Source: Phymatolithon calcareum
Taxonomy: Eukaryota; Rhodophyta; Florideophyceae; Hapalidiales
Length of the DNA: 64,000 nt
NCBI GenBank assembly: GCA_977006965.1
Contig: OZ345362.1
Coordinates: forward strand, 1,550,001-1,614,000
Direction of reading: 5' to 3'
Part shown: in pieces, positions 21,739-32,666 of the stretch
Layout: each line of letters starts with the position of its first letter
Position numbering within the stretch: the stretch's first letter is position 1
The notes under the pieces: model-generated
What the model was told of the DNA's origin: nothing
The model's database searches: none
What the model saw: only the letters and a program-made list of their open reading frames with translations
Made by a program: the position numbers and the translations under genes

Positions 21739-21909
21739 TTTTCATGAACAGTTCCTGAAACGAGCAATCCTGTTTTCAAGAAGAGTTCACGAAATGAGCA
21801 ATCCTGTCTTCACGAACTGTTCCACGAAACGAGCAACCCAGTATGCATGAACGGTTCACGAAGCGGGCAACACTGTTTTCTTGAACGGTTAACGGAACGA
21901 ACAGCCCTC
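21739..21909. repeat. Five 34-35-bp tandem repeats with a GAACnGTTC core
   Basis: Units start at 21739, 21773, 21807, 21842 and 21876. A typical unit reads TTTTCATGAACGGTTCACG followed by AAACGAGCAATCCTG. Each unit holds a GAACnGTTC palindrome, degraded in one copy, like a protein-binding site. The array ends 7 bp before the copia LTR at 21917, so the insertion may have cut the array or its parent element. Units are not separated by unique spacers, so this is not a CRISPR array. Confidence 0.8.
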
Positions 21910-21916
21910 TTTCTGT

Positions 21917-24162
21917 TGTCGGAGGCTACGGAAAGGTTGGGTGAGAAGTTGAGTTGAGTTGCATGAGAGTTGTTTCTTGGTTAATTTACTAGGCCGACAT
22001 CAAAACATGATTATATAAACTTGAGATCAGGGGTCGCAACGGACGGAAATGTACGTGAACCGTTCGTTTTTCTATCCGTTTTAGCGGGTTATGAAATTTT
22101 TTTCAGTCAGCAAAGCTCGAACTGAACGCAACGCGGGCAATCTATGGCATAGTACATTTCCGAAAGTAAGAGAACTGAACGATATTACATTGAGATTGAA
22201 CAAAGGCGGAACGATTTGGAAAGAGTGTTTCGCATTTTAGCTAAAAGCGAGCAAATTTTTTAAAATGATTCATGAAAGCGGACGGACATTGAACGGACGA
22301 ATGGCAAAAAAGCAGATAGCGGAACACAAGCGGAACAGGATTTTACCTGATTGAATTTGAGCTGGAAGATCGAGGACAACAATTCGAACTGGAAATCTTT
22401 GAGGGATACTTTAGGAAGGTTTCTGAACCAAATGCATTTAATATCGAGCTTCTTCTCGTATATCGTGGGCAGAATGAATTGGGCTATAATTACGACAAGA
22501 ACTTGATTTGTAGAATACAGAGTTGCGCGTTTGTTTGCGTATAATCAGAGGTTTCTCTGAGAGACTAAAATTTTAGAAAGAAAATTGGCAAAGAGGAGCA
22601 ATCGCCAACAGAACGCATCCAGAATTTTTGCTTTCACTTGAAAAACGTTCCGAGAAAAGAGGTTCGTTTACCTGGGAAGCGATGGCAAGACAATTCCGTT
22701 ACCAAAAATTGGCAACGCTGCTGGCAAAACCTCGCACTAGCTTTTCGCAAAAACGACGTTTGTAATCAAGACAAACTGAACTTGGGACTTTAATCAATGC
22801 CGTGCTCTTTCCCTCCAACTTATCACTAGAGGCACGGTCTACTCCAATGATTTGCACTTGAATTCTCCCCCGTCCATGAAAATGTTCTTGTTCGTCAATA
22901 GATACGATGCAATAATAAAATCTTGAATGGCAGCCACCAGTGGGTCACAATTTCAAGGCGTGATGACATTTCTCAACACGGACATAACGTTCAACTCTTC
23001 TTCACTGTGAGTAACGTGAAGATTCACAACATCTCCATTGAAATCAGCGTTGAATGGAGGCCGAACTCAATCAGTGAACCGAAACGGACGGGCACCTTAA
23101 CACGATAGCCTACGGTGGTATTGTGATGTAAACTTGACTGTGTGCTAAATGACCTGAAATGAACGCTAATTGGAAAAGGAACGAACCCTTAGCGGCGTAA
23201 CGGTCACACGCACAGGACATGAGATTGGTGTTGGCCATGTTGTGGCACGATCGAGCGTTTTCTGTAGTGCTCATGTTGCCTAACTGAATGGATGCTACTC
23301 ACTTCGGCGATGATAGCGACGGGGCTGAAACCCGTTGTTTTTCTATGAGCGCATTTCTATTTTGTGCTAGATAGTGGCGGTCACCATGCCCGCCTTGCGA
23401 GGTGTTTATCTTCTGCATGGTCCGCTTGTCGGAAAGAAACTCGACTCAGGAGTCTGATCCAGGGCATTGCAGGAAAGAGCCTATGATGAGGCGCATGAGA
23501 CATGGAAAGCGGAACGGAAGCGGAACGGAAACGTCTGTAGAACTCGGTGGAGTGAAATCATGCTGAAGTTTTACAGCGTCAGAGAGATTGAAATGAATCT
23601 GAACGATTATAAATATGTATGGTGGGAAACGTATTTGTCTCTCTTTGTTCCAATGTTTGTGACTGAAAATCGAACTTTCATAATTTCTACTTCTCACATA
23701 TTGGAACGGGGTCGAACTTTGGGTTATAAGATCACAGCATTTTTTTATCGAAAATGGAAACTGCTCTTGCCCAATAAGACCGGCGAGAGGGCCTTCGTTT
23801 TTAAACATGTCAGAATTCCCTTCGTTCGCTTTCCGTCCGTTGCGACCTGTGCTTGAGATGGGGTCCGAACTTGATCAAATGTGCTATGATTGCAATTTGA
23901 CGACGGTCAATATAATTATTGTAATTACGCGAGTAATTGCCTACAATAATCTTGTCATATCGTATGACACGTGTTCTACACTAAACTTCATCATTTTTGA
24001 TCTTGAGTCTGGGGGAATCAATATCAAACTCCAATCATATTTTGACTTTGCCTCGGCAATCTTGATATCTCTGAGTTTCCAGACATCTCGGCCAACATCT
24101 TGACACGTGTACACGTGTAACGAGATCAGATATTGAAGTTTGATGCAATTAGAGCTCCAAGA
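21917..24162 (-). repeat. copia LTR (minus), split by a hAT-like insertion
   Basis: The left part 21917-22027 (TGTCGGAGGC...) and right part 23852-24162 together align with the LTR at 28870-29248, for example TTATATA..CT.GAGATC on one side and TCCGAACTTGATCAAATGTG on the other. The intervening 1824 bp is a later insertion. The right end reads CTCCAAGA where other copies have CTCCAACA. It serves as the 3' LTR of the minus-strand copia copy at 24200-27911. It contains ACACGTGT motifs at about 23970 and 24105-24117. Confidence 0.75.
22028..23851. mobile_element. Non-autonomous hAT-like element inside the LTR
   Basis: 1824 bp with 22-bp terminal inverted repeats (left CAGGGGTCGCAACGGACGG, right reverse complement CACAGGTCGCAACGGACGG; two mismatches) and an exact 8-bp target duplication CTTGAGAT at 22020-22027 and 23852-23859. 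Both features are typical of hAT elements. Subterminal regions are crowded with CGGAACGGAA- and GAACGGACG-like words (22270-22345, 23508-23535). No transposase is recognised; the plus frame at 23467-23856 has no hAT motif. The uninterrupted LTR at 28870-29248 gives the pre-insertion sequence. Confidence 0.8.
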
Positions 24163-24199
24163 AGTCATACTTTCAGCACCTCCGCTTGATCGATGGACA

Positions 24200-27100
24200 C
24201 TAAGAATTTCGCGTGCATAATCCCATATCTTGTGCGAACTTGACAGTCTTGACACGATCCAGCGGTTTGGTTAATGCATCGGCGACCATTAAATTCGTGA
24301 AACAGTATTTGATGTCCAGTTTTACGGTTCCCGCAACATCACGAACATAGTAATATTTGTTCCAAAGAGAATCCCATAGTTTTGCATACCCACACGCTTC
24401 ACAGCAATCCAATGTCGATTCAGAGGTTTTTTCACAAAACGAAGACAGCTTGCCGACTGCGTCCGAAATTTCTGGACGAGTACCGACGATTAAGTGTATG
24501 AGACTTCCAATGGCTGAACGGTACGGAACCTCGTCAGCGACGGACTGGATGATGTCTACTTCTTCGATACCGGTGTTCTTAGTACTGGACTCCATTGTGT
24601 AAGCATTGGTTTTGCGTTTTCTTTGTTGAACCGTTCCAAGGCTGACTGAGTATATGCCGACTGCGAGAGATGAAGTGTCCGATTTGTCCGATCTTTGCGG
24701 ATTTCAAGTCCAAGACATACACTTGCTTCACCAAGGTCCTTCATCTCGAATCGCTTGTTGAGCTCCCCCTTGATCCACAAGATGGCAGAAGTGTCGTTAC
24801 CGGCAATCAGCAAGTCGTCAACGTATAAGGCGATGATCATGATGCTGTTAGACTAGTGCAGCACATACAGACATGGATCATTGGGACTGCTGGAGAATCC
24901 AAGCTCGGCGATAAAGAACTTGTCGATTTTCGCATGCCATTGTCGAGGTGCTTGCTTGAGTCCGTAGAATGCCTTCAAAATCTTGAAAACAAGGTCGGGA
25001 CACTTGGGATCTCGAAATCCAGTCTGTACCTCCATTTAGATGTCTTCATCAAGGTCGTCACGCAAGAAAGACGTCACAACATCTATTTGGAATAGCTCCA
25101 AGTCATAAACAGCAGCCGTTGCTACAGATCGAGGTGAACTTTATGACTGGAGCATAAGTCTCACCGTAGTCCACCCCATGCACCTGTCGGAACCCTTTTG
25201 CAACGATTCGGACTTTTGGGCCTGTATCCATGACCTTGAAGACGTACTTGCACGGAAGGACGTTCATACCGGATTTGCGAGGCACGAACTTCAATGTGTT
25301 GTTACGAGTGAGTGACGAGTGTTCCTTCTCAATGGCGGGAGACCAGAAGTTGACATTGTCACTTGAAGTCGCTTCCTTGAAGGTCTGCAGCACTTGATGA
25401 GAAGACATATTTCTTTCGGATGCAAGGTTGACGGACTAGAAGGCAAGCATGGCTGTATGCGAGGGAACATTCCAGAAATCAGTGGGTGGTCGTGAGACCC
25501 GAGCTGACCTACGCAGCATGGGTTTTAAGATCATTGGAGTATTTTCGCACAAACCTGAGGAAGCTATAGGCTGTTCTTCACTGTCTGCTTGCTGTCCTTC
25601 GCCAGTGCCCATATCGATGTTCTTATGGTCCTCTTCCGATGTGCCGTCGTCTTCCACCGTATCCTCACATATTTTTGACATTGTCCACATCAAGCGTGTC
25701 AATGGACATATCGGTTTCAGCTTGACTAATCTCACTATCCGATTCGTCAAACGTCACGTCTCGAGATACAATTACCTTTCGCAAGTCTAGATCCCGCAGT
25801 TTATACCCTTTGGACGAAGTTGAATATCCCAGTATAACCGTTTTACGAGCCCGTGAGTCGAGTTGCTTGACCTTCTTTTTCGGAATCACGTACCAGCACT
25901 TGGTGCCAAACACAGGCAAGTGTGCCAAGTCGGGAGCGGTACCCGTCCAAATGTGATAGGGGGATCGTGTTAGAAGGAAGACTTCGCGACGCAACTCGAT
26001 TGAGCACGTATACAGCGGTTGCAAGTGCTTCAGCCCAGAACTTCTTCTCGATTCCTTTGTGATGAAGCATCGAGTGCACCAAATCGAGAAGTGTGCGGTT
26101 CATGCGTTCAGACACCCCATTTTGTTGCGGGGTATATGCTATGTGAGCTGATGGTGGATACCGTGTTCCGCTAGGTAGGCCTTAAACTCGTTGGAAAGGT
26201 ACTCACCTCCGTTGTCGGTCCGATTGGCTTTGAGTTTCGGTGCAGTCGAGAAGTCCTGTTCATTAATATGCTTAAGATTTATACCTGTATGGGTTTCAGC
26301 GTACTTGTGGAACTTCTGAAAGCACTCGAAGCTCTCTGACTTTCTACGCATAGTGACTACTGTGGTCCGCATGGAGTGATCATCAATGAATGTGATGAAG
26401 TATTGAGAACCTCCGAGAAACGGAATATCAATAGGACCGAGAACATCGGAATGTACGAGATCAAGCAGTTCGTGAACGGGAGCTACTGGACTTGCGGATT
26501 GGATCGCGATGGCCTTTGATGGCAATACAACCATGACATATATTAGGAGACTGTGAGCTAGGAGCTATGTTTACACCTTTGACCACCACATGACGTACAG
26601 TGTCCGAAATACCAGAAGGGTAGACATGGGCGAGACGTTCATGCCAAACCCGGAGGCTAGCGAAAAAGGAAACTTGGTTAAGTTTAATTTCATCTGCAAG
26701 GTCTAACGAGCAGAGACTCTTGCGGAGTGTTCCTGTAGCCATTGTATTATAGTGAGATTTTACGAAGCAGCGCCCGTTTTTGAACCCGCTTTTGAACGTT
26801 ACGCCGTACCCGAAGTTGTCCATTTTTGATACTGAGGGTAGAGAGTATCCAAAGTCCGGTATGTACATCATGTCTTTCACCTTGCATTTCGACGACATTC
26901 CTTTGACGTTGAGAGTAATGATTGCGTCACCTTTTCCTGCGATTGTGGCTTGTTCTTTTGTTCTTATTTCGACAGTTGAAGACATTCCCGTCTAAGAGCA
27001 GAAGATAGATCGATTAAACATCATATGCTAAGTCTTGCCCGAGTCAATAATCCATGACTTAGACTTTTCAGGAATGTTAGATGAGCGCTTTTTGGCCATC

Positions 27101-27911
27101 AGGCATGTAAAATCGGAGTCTGTCATATCGCGAACTGGTTCCGACTCATCAGAAATGATGCAGCTGGTTTTTCCTGCGTTCCATTTCGATTTCTATACCG
27201 TCAGGAACGAGGTGGGGGAACTTGATCCAACACTTTAGATTTTTATGTCTCTGTATATAGCAAGGGTCTCAAAAGTCACGAATGCGCTCTCCATCACGTC
27301 TGGCAGTGAAAAGTGCAGCAGTTTCAGCTTTCACTGTTCATGCTTCGACCCGCATTGACATGCGTTATTCTTCTTGGAGTAGTCGAGTCTTGACGAATTC
27401 GAGTGAGAAAAACTCATCTTCCTCTCCAAGTGCATTGAGTGCACTGATAAGGCTCTCAAAGCGTTCAGGAAGTCCGTTCAGCACAGCTATTGCTAATTCT
27501 TTGTCCTCGATATCGAAACCCATTGACTTTACGGTGGATGCGAGTTGAAGAATTCGGTCCGTCTAGGGCAATGTTTTCTCTTCCTCGAGCATTGAAGCAA
27601 TGTAAAACGAGAGGCCAATTTGTTCAAAAGAGTGTGTCGCTGGAAGATGTTGACAATAGTGGTCCACATTTCTTTCGCTGTTTCCACGTCTCGTACATGT
27701 TCGATAAGATCATCCGATAGTGAGAGACCGATAATTGGCTTCGCTTTGCAACAGTTGTCGCTTAGAAGCAGAGCTTGAAATCGTCAGAGTCCCGTGCCGG
27801 TGGATCGTCCTCGATGAACTCATCAAGTTCGCGGAATGAAAATACTGGCTGAATTTTATTTTTCGAAGAGTGGAGCTTTTCAACGTTCAGCGTTCCTTGT
27901 GAAGTATCCAT
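24200..27911 (-). pseudogene. Ty1/copia gag-pol, decayed copy 1
   Basis: Gag starts at 27911 (MDTSQGTLNVEKLHSS) and soon hits a stop; gag remnants continue to about 27240. Next on the minus strand come the protease motif SWIIDSG (about 27045), the integrase core (DVLGPIDIP, FIDDHS, TDNGGEY; 26139-26534) and the IN C-terminal part (25665-26115). The RT follows (GMNVLPCKYVFKV, KAFYGLKQAPRQWHAKI, and the catalytic YVDD in MIIALYVDDLLIAGND at about 24820). RNase H is mostly deleted: SSFCEK is followed within about 30 codons by NKYYYVRD and ADALTKPLD. Several stops and frameshifts make it inactive. An LTR in minus orientation lies at its 3' side, but the LTR beside gag (27964) points the opposite way. 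Confidence 0.85.
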
Positions 27912-27963
27912 ATTTGATGTTAGGGTCTTGAATATTTTGTCGAAAATCCTTTCCGGAGTACAC

Positions 27964-28403
27964 TGTTAGAAGTGTTTTTCTTGGAGCTCAAGTCGCAAAA
28001 CACTTCATTATCATTGTCTGATCTCGGTAAACGTGTACAAGTGTTAGGTGGAAAGATAGGTCGAAAGACAAAGTGTCTTAGAACATAGATTTATGAAGAT
28101 TGGCGATGACACGTGTCAAAATATGATAAGGTTATGATAGTCATACTCCCCTCGCTAAGTAGATAATATTTGATTTTCATGTTGCACGTGTCATATGATT
28201 TGTTTAGGGTTAGTGTGTCTCCGTCGTCAATTAAGGTTATCGTCAAGTCTTTTCTAATTCTCAGGACTACATATCCTAGACCTGAGGACGGCCAAGTCAG
28301 TAAACGAAGGAACTCCTTCACTAATAACTTAACTTCTCCTCAACCAATTTACTCCAACGAAACGTTTTCTCTCTCTCCATCAATTGCCTAACCTTCTTCA
28401 ACC
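27964..28403 (+). repeat. copia LTR, plus orientation
   Basis: Starts TGTTAGAAGTGTTTTTCTTGG and ends near CCTAACCTTCTTCAAC. It has the same layout as the LTRs at 30376, 31588 and 32228 (ACACGTGT boxes, AGATAATATTTGATTTT, GTTTAGGGTTAGTGTGT, a TATATCCTAGACCTGAGG promoter-like block). It lies against the gag start of minus-strand copy 1 in the wrong orientation to be its 5' LTR, so it belongs to another element or results from rearrangement. Confidence 0.75.
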
Positions 28404-28869
28404 TTTACTGCGAGCGGACAAAAGGTCAACTATCAAGGCAACCTATCCTGTATGAGAAATTCGCTTCGAGTCTATGTGACGCGGATCTTGTTGGGCGGAT
28501 GGCTTTTTAAACCAAGATGATAGAGTTGTTCCCATCGAAGACGATAAATCGATTTGTTTGAACTGAGATTTCTTTGTGTACTAGCAGGCCTTGCCAAATT
28601 CCTCAAAAAGGTTGTGCACCGCAATGTCTCTAATTGAGCAAGGATATGCAAGTACGAGTACCCGAAGGTCATACAAGAGTTTGATCGGATCACAATCAAG
28701 GTAACGACCCTAGAGGGGCGTCTTCCAGGAGTGTGAGAGCCGAAACCCGAATCATTGGAGTTGAGATAATGCCAGATGAAGATGACGATGAGGGCGAACG
28801 ATGAGCCCGATGAGGATGATGATGATGAAGCGCAGTGGTTTTTACGCTCTGACTGGGTCAATATCCTGT
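28404..28869. other. Segment between opposed LTRs, shared with 32030-32227
   Basis: The right part (about 28590-28860, minus strand) matches 32030-32215 (plus strand): a CATCATCATC-rich stretch, CTCAACTCCA.TGATTC, TTCGGGTACTCGTACTTGCA and GCGGTGCACAAC. It is bounded by LTRs pointing inward in both places. It may be the internal 5' leader of a copia element, or host flank duplicated together with the LTRs. A minus frame (28472-28861) has no known domain. Confidence 0.5.
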
Positions 28870-29248
28870 TGTTGGAGGTTATAGGAAGGTTTGCTAAGGA
28901 GGTTAGTTGAGATGGTTGAGAGTTGTTCCTTGGTTTAATTACTAGGTCAAACTCAAATGCTGCTTATATAGACCAGAGATCAGGTCCGAACTTGATCAAA
29001 TGTGCTATGATAGCACTTTGCCGACGGTGAACCTAATTATTGAAATTACTCTAGTTAATTTCCTATCATAATCTTGTCATATCGTCTGACACGTGTTCTA
29101 TACTAAAATACATTCTTTTCTTGCGAAGTCCGGGAGTATCAATGTCATACTCCAACCTTGATATCTCGGAGTTTTCAGATATCTTTTCCAACATGTAATC
29201 GTGTACCGAGTTCAGATATTGAAGTGTGATGCTATTACAGCTCCAACA
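28870..29248 (-). repeat. copia LTR, minus orientation (379 bp)
   Basis: On the plus strand it reads TGTTGGAGGTTATAGG ... ACAGCTCCAACA, so it has TG...CA ends on both strands. It is the uninterrupted counterpart of the hAT-split LTR at 21917-24162. It acts as the 3' LTR of the truncated copy 2. Confidence 0.8.
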
Positions 29249-29264
29249 AATAACATTTCCAAAA

Positions 29265-30370
29265 TGTACGAGATCGAGGACAGCATCAGCACGAGTACTA
29301 CTGGACTTCAGGATAGGAGCGCGATGACCATTGCCGGCGAGAAGCCTTTGCATGGATGTCTTGAGATTGGATTGGGAGCTTAGTTCACAACTTTGACCAC
29401 CCTATGACGTACCATATCGGAGATACCAGAGGGATAGACATGAGAGAGATCTTGATGCCAAAGCTGGAGGCTAACAGGAGAAGAAACTTCAAAAACTTTA
29501 TTCTCATCTGCAAGATCGAGTGAGTAGAGACTCTTGCGAAGTGTACTTGTAGCAACCGTGTCATGATGAGCATTAACATAGCAACGCCTGTTCTTGAACG
29601 TAATCTGACATCCATACTCATCCATATTGAACACTGATAGAAGAGAGTACCCAAAGTCCAGTATGTGCATAACATCCTCCAGATTACACTTCCACTGCTT
29701 CCCATTGGCATTTAGCGTAATGATGGCAGCACCTTTCCCTGCAATTGAGGCTTTAGCTTTTTTTCCGATCTCGACAGTTGACGTTATTTTTGTGTAGGAG
29801 CAGAAGATCGAACGATCGAACGTCATATACGATGTACTGCCAGAGTCAATGATCCATGACTTAGACTTTTCGGGAATGTCGGAGCTGTGCGCGTTGGCCA
29901 TGAGGCATACAATGTCGGAATCGGATATCACTCGAGAGGGTTCCGATTCTTCGGTCAGAAATGCAGATGGTTTTATTTGCTTGTTATTTCGACGTTTGTA
30001 TCCGTCTAGAGCAAGGTGAAGGAATTTAGTCCAACACCTAAAGCTCTTATGTCCGAATCGATGACAATGGTCGCAGTGGTCACGAATACGTTCTCCATGG
30101 CGTTTGGAAGTGAACAGTGCGGCAGTCTCAGCTTTGACGATTGATGCTTCGGCTCTCATAGACATGAGTTGCTCTTCAGAAATTCTAGCGAGAATGACTC
30201 ATCGTCATTACCAAGAGCATCGAGTGAACATATTAAGCTATCGTTCTGTTCCGGAAGTCCTTGAAGCACAGCAATTGCTATTTCCTTGTCGTCAATATAT
30301 CGACACCCATTGGCTTTAGGGTAGATGCGAGCTAATGAATGCGGTTTGTAGAGGGCAGTACTTTTTCGTA
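29265..30370 (-). pseudogene. Ty1/copia gag-protease fragment, decayed copy 2
   Basis: The open part 29380-30165 (261 codons) carries a gag zinc knuckle CDHCHRFGHKSFRC (C-x2-C-x4-H-x4-C), the protease active site SWIIDSGSTSYMT, and the start of the integrase region (LWHQDLSHVYPSGISD). Decayed gag continues upstream to about 30370 (STNRIH, LASTLKPMGVDI). After the integrase start the sequence jumps, via a short piece with GNGHRAP, straight into the LTR. RT, RNase H and most of integrase are therefore missing. The gag end is cut by the plus-orientation LTR at 30376. Confidence 0.8.
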
Positions 30371-30375
30371 ATCTT

Positions 30376-30812
30376 TTCGAAGTGTGTCACTTGGAGCTCT
30401 AGTCTTAACACACTTCAATATAATGGTGCGATCTCGGTACACGTGTGCAAGTGTCCAGTCGAACGTTAACGTGTCTCAGAACTCGGATTCATGAAGATTG
30501 GCGTTGACACGTGTCAAAGTATCATACGAGTGTGATAATCATACTTCCCTCACTCAGTAGATAATATTTGATTTTTTCATGTTACACGCGTCAAATGATA
30601 TTCAGACAAATTTGTTTAGGGTTAGTGTATTTTTGTCGTCAATTATGGTTTTGATCAAGTCTAGTCGAGTTCCCAGGTCTTTATATCCTCGACCTAAGGT
30701 CCGGAAAGTCAATAAACCAAGGAACTCATTCTCTCTGAACTCAAATTCTCCTCAACCAATTCTTTCCAACCAAAGTGCTTCCTTCACCTCATCTCATCCC
30801 TAACCTCCAACA
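30376..30812 (+). repeat. copia LTR, 5' LTR of the deletion derivative
   Basis: Reads GAAGTGTGTCACTTGGAGCTC ... CCTAACCTCCAACA. The first few bases of the usual TGTT start are replaced at the junction with copy 2. It contains ACACGTGT at about 30440 and 30509. It is clearly diverged from its partner at 31588-32029, which argues against one recent insertion event. Confidence 0.75.
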
Positions 30813-30823
30813 ACAAAACGCGC

Positions 30824-31566
30824 ATGGAGTCGGGTCACAAGAACACCGGAATTGAGGAAGTCGATATCACCGAGTCCGTGTCAAGACTAGGTTCCGTATC
30901 GTCCCGCCATCGGCAGTCTCATGTACTTGATGGTGGGGACTCGACCAGATATATCGGACTGGGTCGGAAAGCTGTCTTCATTCTGCGAGAAGCCCCTCCA
31001 ACGTCACTGGATGGCTGTCAGGCGTGTTTTTCGATACATTTCGGGTACTCGGAGCAACGGAATTCTTTCTTCTCAAAGAGAGACTTAATTCCGTTCGGCT
31101 ATACCGAATCTGATTGGGCAGGTTCCAGAGAGACTTTGCGTTCCACAAGTGGTTATGTTTTCCTACTTGCAGGGGAGCCATAAGCTGTCGTTCGAGGAAG
31201 CAGACCATTGTGGCAACGTCAACATGCGAGTTGGAATACATCGCTTCGTGTGCCGCCGCGAAGGAAGCCGTGTGGTTATCACATCTCATCGCCCATGTCC
31301 GCGGTCTCGACTAGCCAGCTCGCATGACTCTGTACACCGACAGTCAGAGTGCGATCGCCACCGGGAGGATCTCTGCAATAACTCAGCGAAACAAGCATAT
31401 TGACATACAATACCAATACATATGTGAGGTTTTTGTCACCGGGATGCTTGTGATCAAATATTGCGAGACGGACTCAATGGTTGCCGACGCATTGACCAAG
31501 CCGCTCGATCGTATCAAGACTTCCAAGTTCGCACAAGACATGAGAGTATGTACGCGAAATTCTTAG
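30824..31566 (+). pseudogene. copia RNase H remnant in the deletion derivative
   Basis: Frames 30824-31183, 31114-31314 and 31324-31566 together show LIPFGYTESDWAGSRETLRSTSGYVFLLAG, then CELEYIASCAAAKEAVWLSHLI, then LYTDSQSAIATGR and ADALTKPLDRIKT. These are the RNase H strands and the terminal motif of copia pol. Two frame changes break it. It ends 21 bp before the polypurine tract. Confidence 0.8.
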
Positions 31567-31577
31567 TGTCCCTCGGT

Positions 31578-31587
31578 CAAGGGGGAG
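31578..31587 (+). promoter_or_regulatory. Polypurine tract of the copia derivative
   Basis: CAAGGGGGAG lies directly before the LTR start TGTTGG at 31588. It is the expected primer for plus-strand DNA synthesis. A related tract (reverse complement of GTCCCCTTGATGG) borders the LTR at 32646 on the minus strand. Confidence 0.75.
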
Positions 31588-32029
31588 TGTTGGAGGTGTG
31601 GAGCTTGGAGGTCCAGTCGCAACACACTTCAATATCAAGGTATGATCGTGGTACACGTGTACACGTGTCAAGTCAAAAGTCAAAGTGTCTCAGAGCTCTG
31701 AATCAAGAAGATTCGTCGTGATACGTGTCAAGGTATGATAAGAGTATGACAAGTAGAGTCTGCTCACTCAGTACATAATTTTTGATTTTTTTATAATTAC
31801 ACGTGTCATAAGATATTATAACAAATATGTTTATGTTTACTGTGTCTTCGTCGTCAATTAGGGTTTTGATCAAGTCTGGTCGAGTTCTCAGGTCTATATA
31901 TCCTTGACCTGAGGCCCACCATGTGAATAAACCAAGGAAATCATTCTCACCTATCTCCACTTCTCGTCACCCATATCTTATAACCAACTTTTTTCATTCG
32001 CGTCATTTCCTCCCTAACCTCCATCAACA
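31588..32029 (+). repeat. copia LTR, 3' LTR of the deletion derivative (442 bp)
   Basis: TGTTGGAGGTGTGGAGC ... CTAACCTCCATCAACA. U3 contains the doubled box TACACGTGTACACGTGT at about 31651 and ACACGTGT at about 31799; GGTCTATATATCC near 31891 looks like the core promoter. Confidence 0.85.
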
Positions 32030-32227
32030 TCATCTTCATCCATCATCATCGTCTTCATCTCAACTCCACTGATTCCGGTTTCGGCTTCACACTCCTGTTC
32101 GACACCCCTATAGGTTCGTTACCTTGATTATGATCGGATCAAACTTTTGGTTTACCTTCGGGTACTCGTACTTGCATATCTTTGCTCAATCACCGAAATT
32201 GCGGTGCACAACTCTTTTAACGTTTTT
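32030..32227. other. Segment between opposed LTRs, second copy
   Basis: About 198 bp between two LTRs that point toward each other; it matches the reverse complement of about 28590-28860. See the entry at 28404. Confidence 0.5.
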
Positions 32228-32646
32228 TGTTGATGGAGGTTAGGGTGATTATGAGGAGAAAGAAAAACTTTGGTTGGAAAAAAAGGTTGAAGAGAAGTTG
32301 AGATATATGAGAATGAGTTCCTTAGTTTACTGAGTTGGCGGACCTGAGAACTCGACCGGACTTGATAAAAACCTTAGTTAACGACGAAGACACACTAACC
32401 CTAAACAAACTTGTCATAATGTCATATGACACCTGTAGCATGAAAAAATTAAAAATTATATACTGAGTGAGGGGAGAATGATCATCATAATCGTATTATA
32501 CTTTAACACGTGTGACCGCCAATCTTCATGAATCAAAGTTCTGAGACACTTTGACTTTAGATTTGACACGTGTACGCGTGTACCGAGATCACACGATTAT
32601 AATGCAGTGTGTTGCGTCTAGAGCTCCGAGCGACACAATTCCAACA
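32228..32646 (-). repeat. copia LTR, minus orientation (419 bp), 3' LTR of copy 3
   Basis: On the plus strand it runs from TGTTGATGGAGG to TTCCAACA and is followed by a polypurine tract (reverse complement of GTCCCCTTGATGG). It contains ACACGTGT-type boxes near 32506 and 32564. Confidence 0.85.
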
Positions 32647-32666
32647 GTCCCCTTGATGGAGGAACC

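Larger units (their letters stand above)
30376..32029 (+). mobile_element. copia deletion derivative (LTR - RNase H tail - LTR)
   Basis: Two LTRs in direct orientation flank only about 775 bp. The LTR joins almost directly to an ATG (30824) that lies in the RT/RNase H border region of the full element (compare MESGHKNTGIEEVDI here with MESSTKNTGIEEVDI in copy 1). Gag, protease, integrase and RT are all missing. Such a layout could be copied only with proteins supplied by other elements. Confidence 0.7.

Noticed and set aside
21739-21909. CRISPR-like appearance of the 34-bp repeats
   Set aside because: Units are directly adjacent and diverged, with no unique spacers and no cas genes, in clearly eukaryotic DNA.
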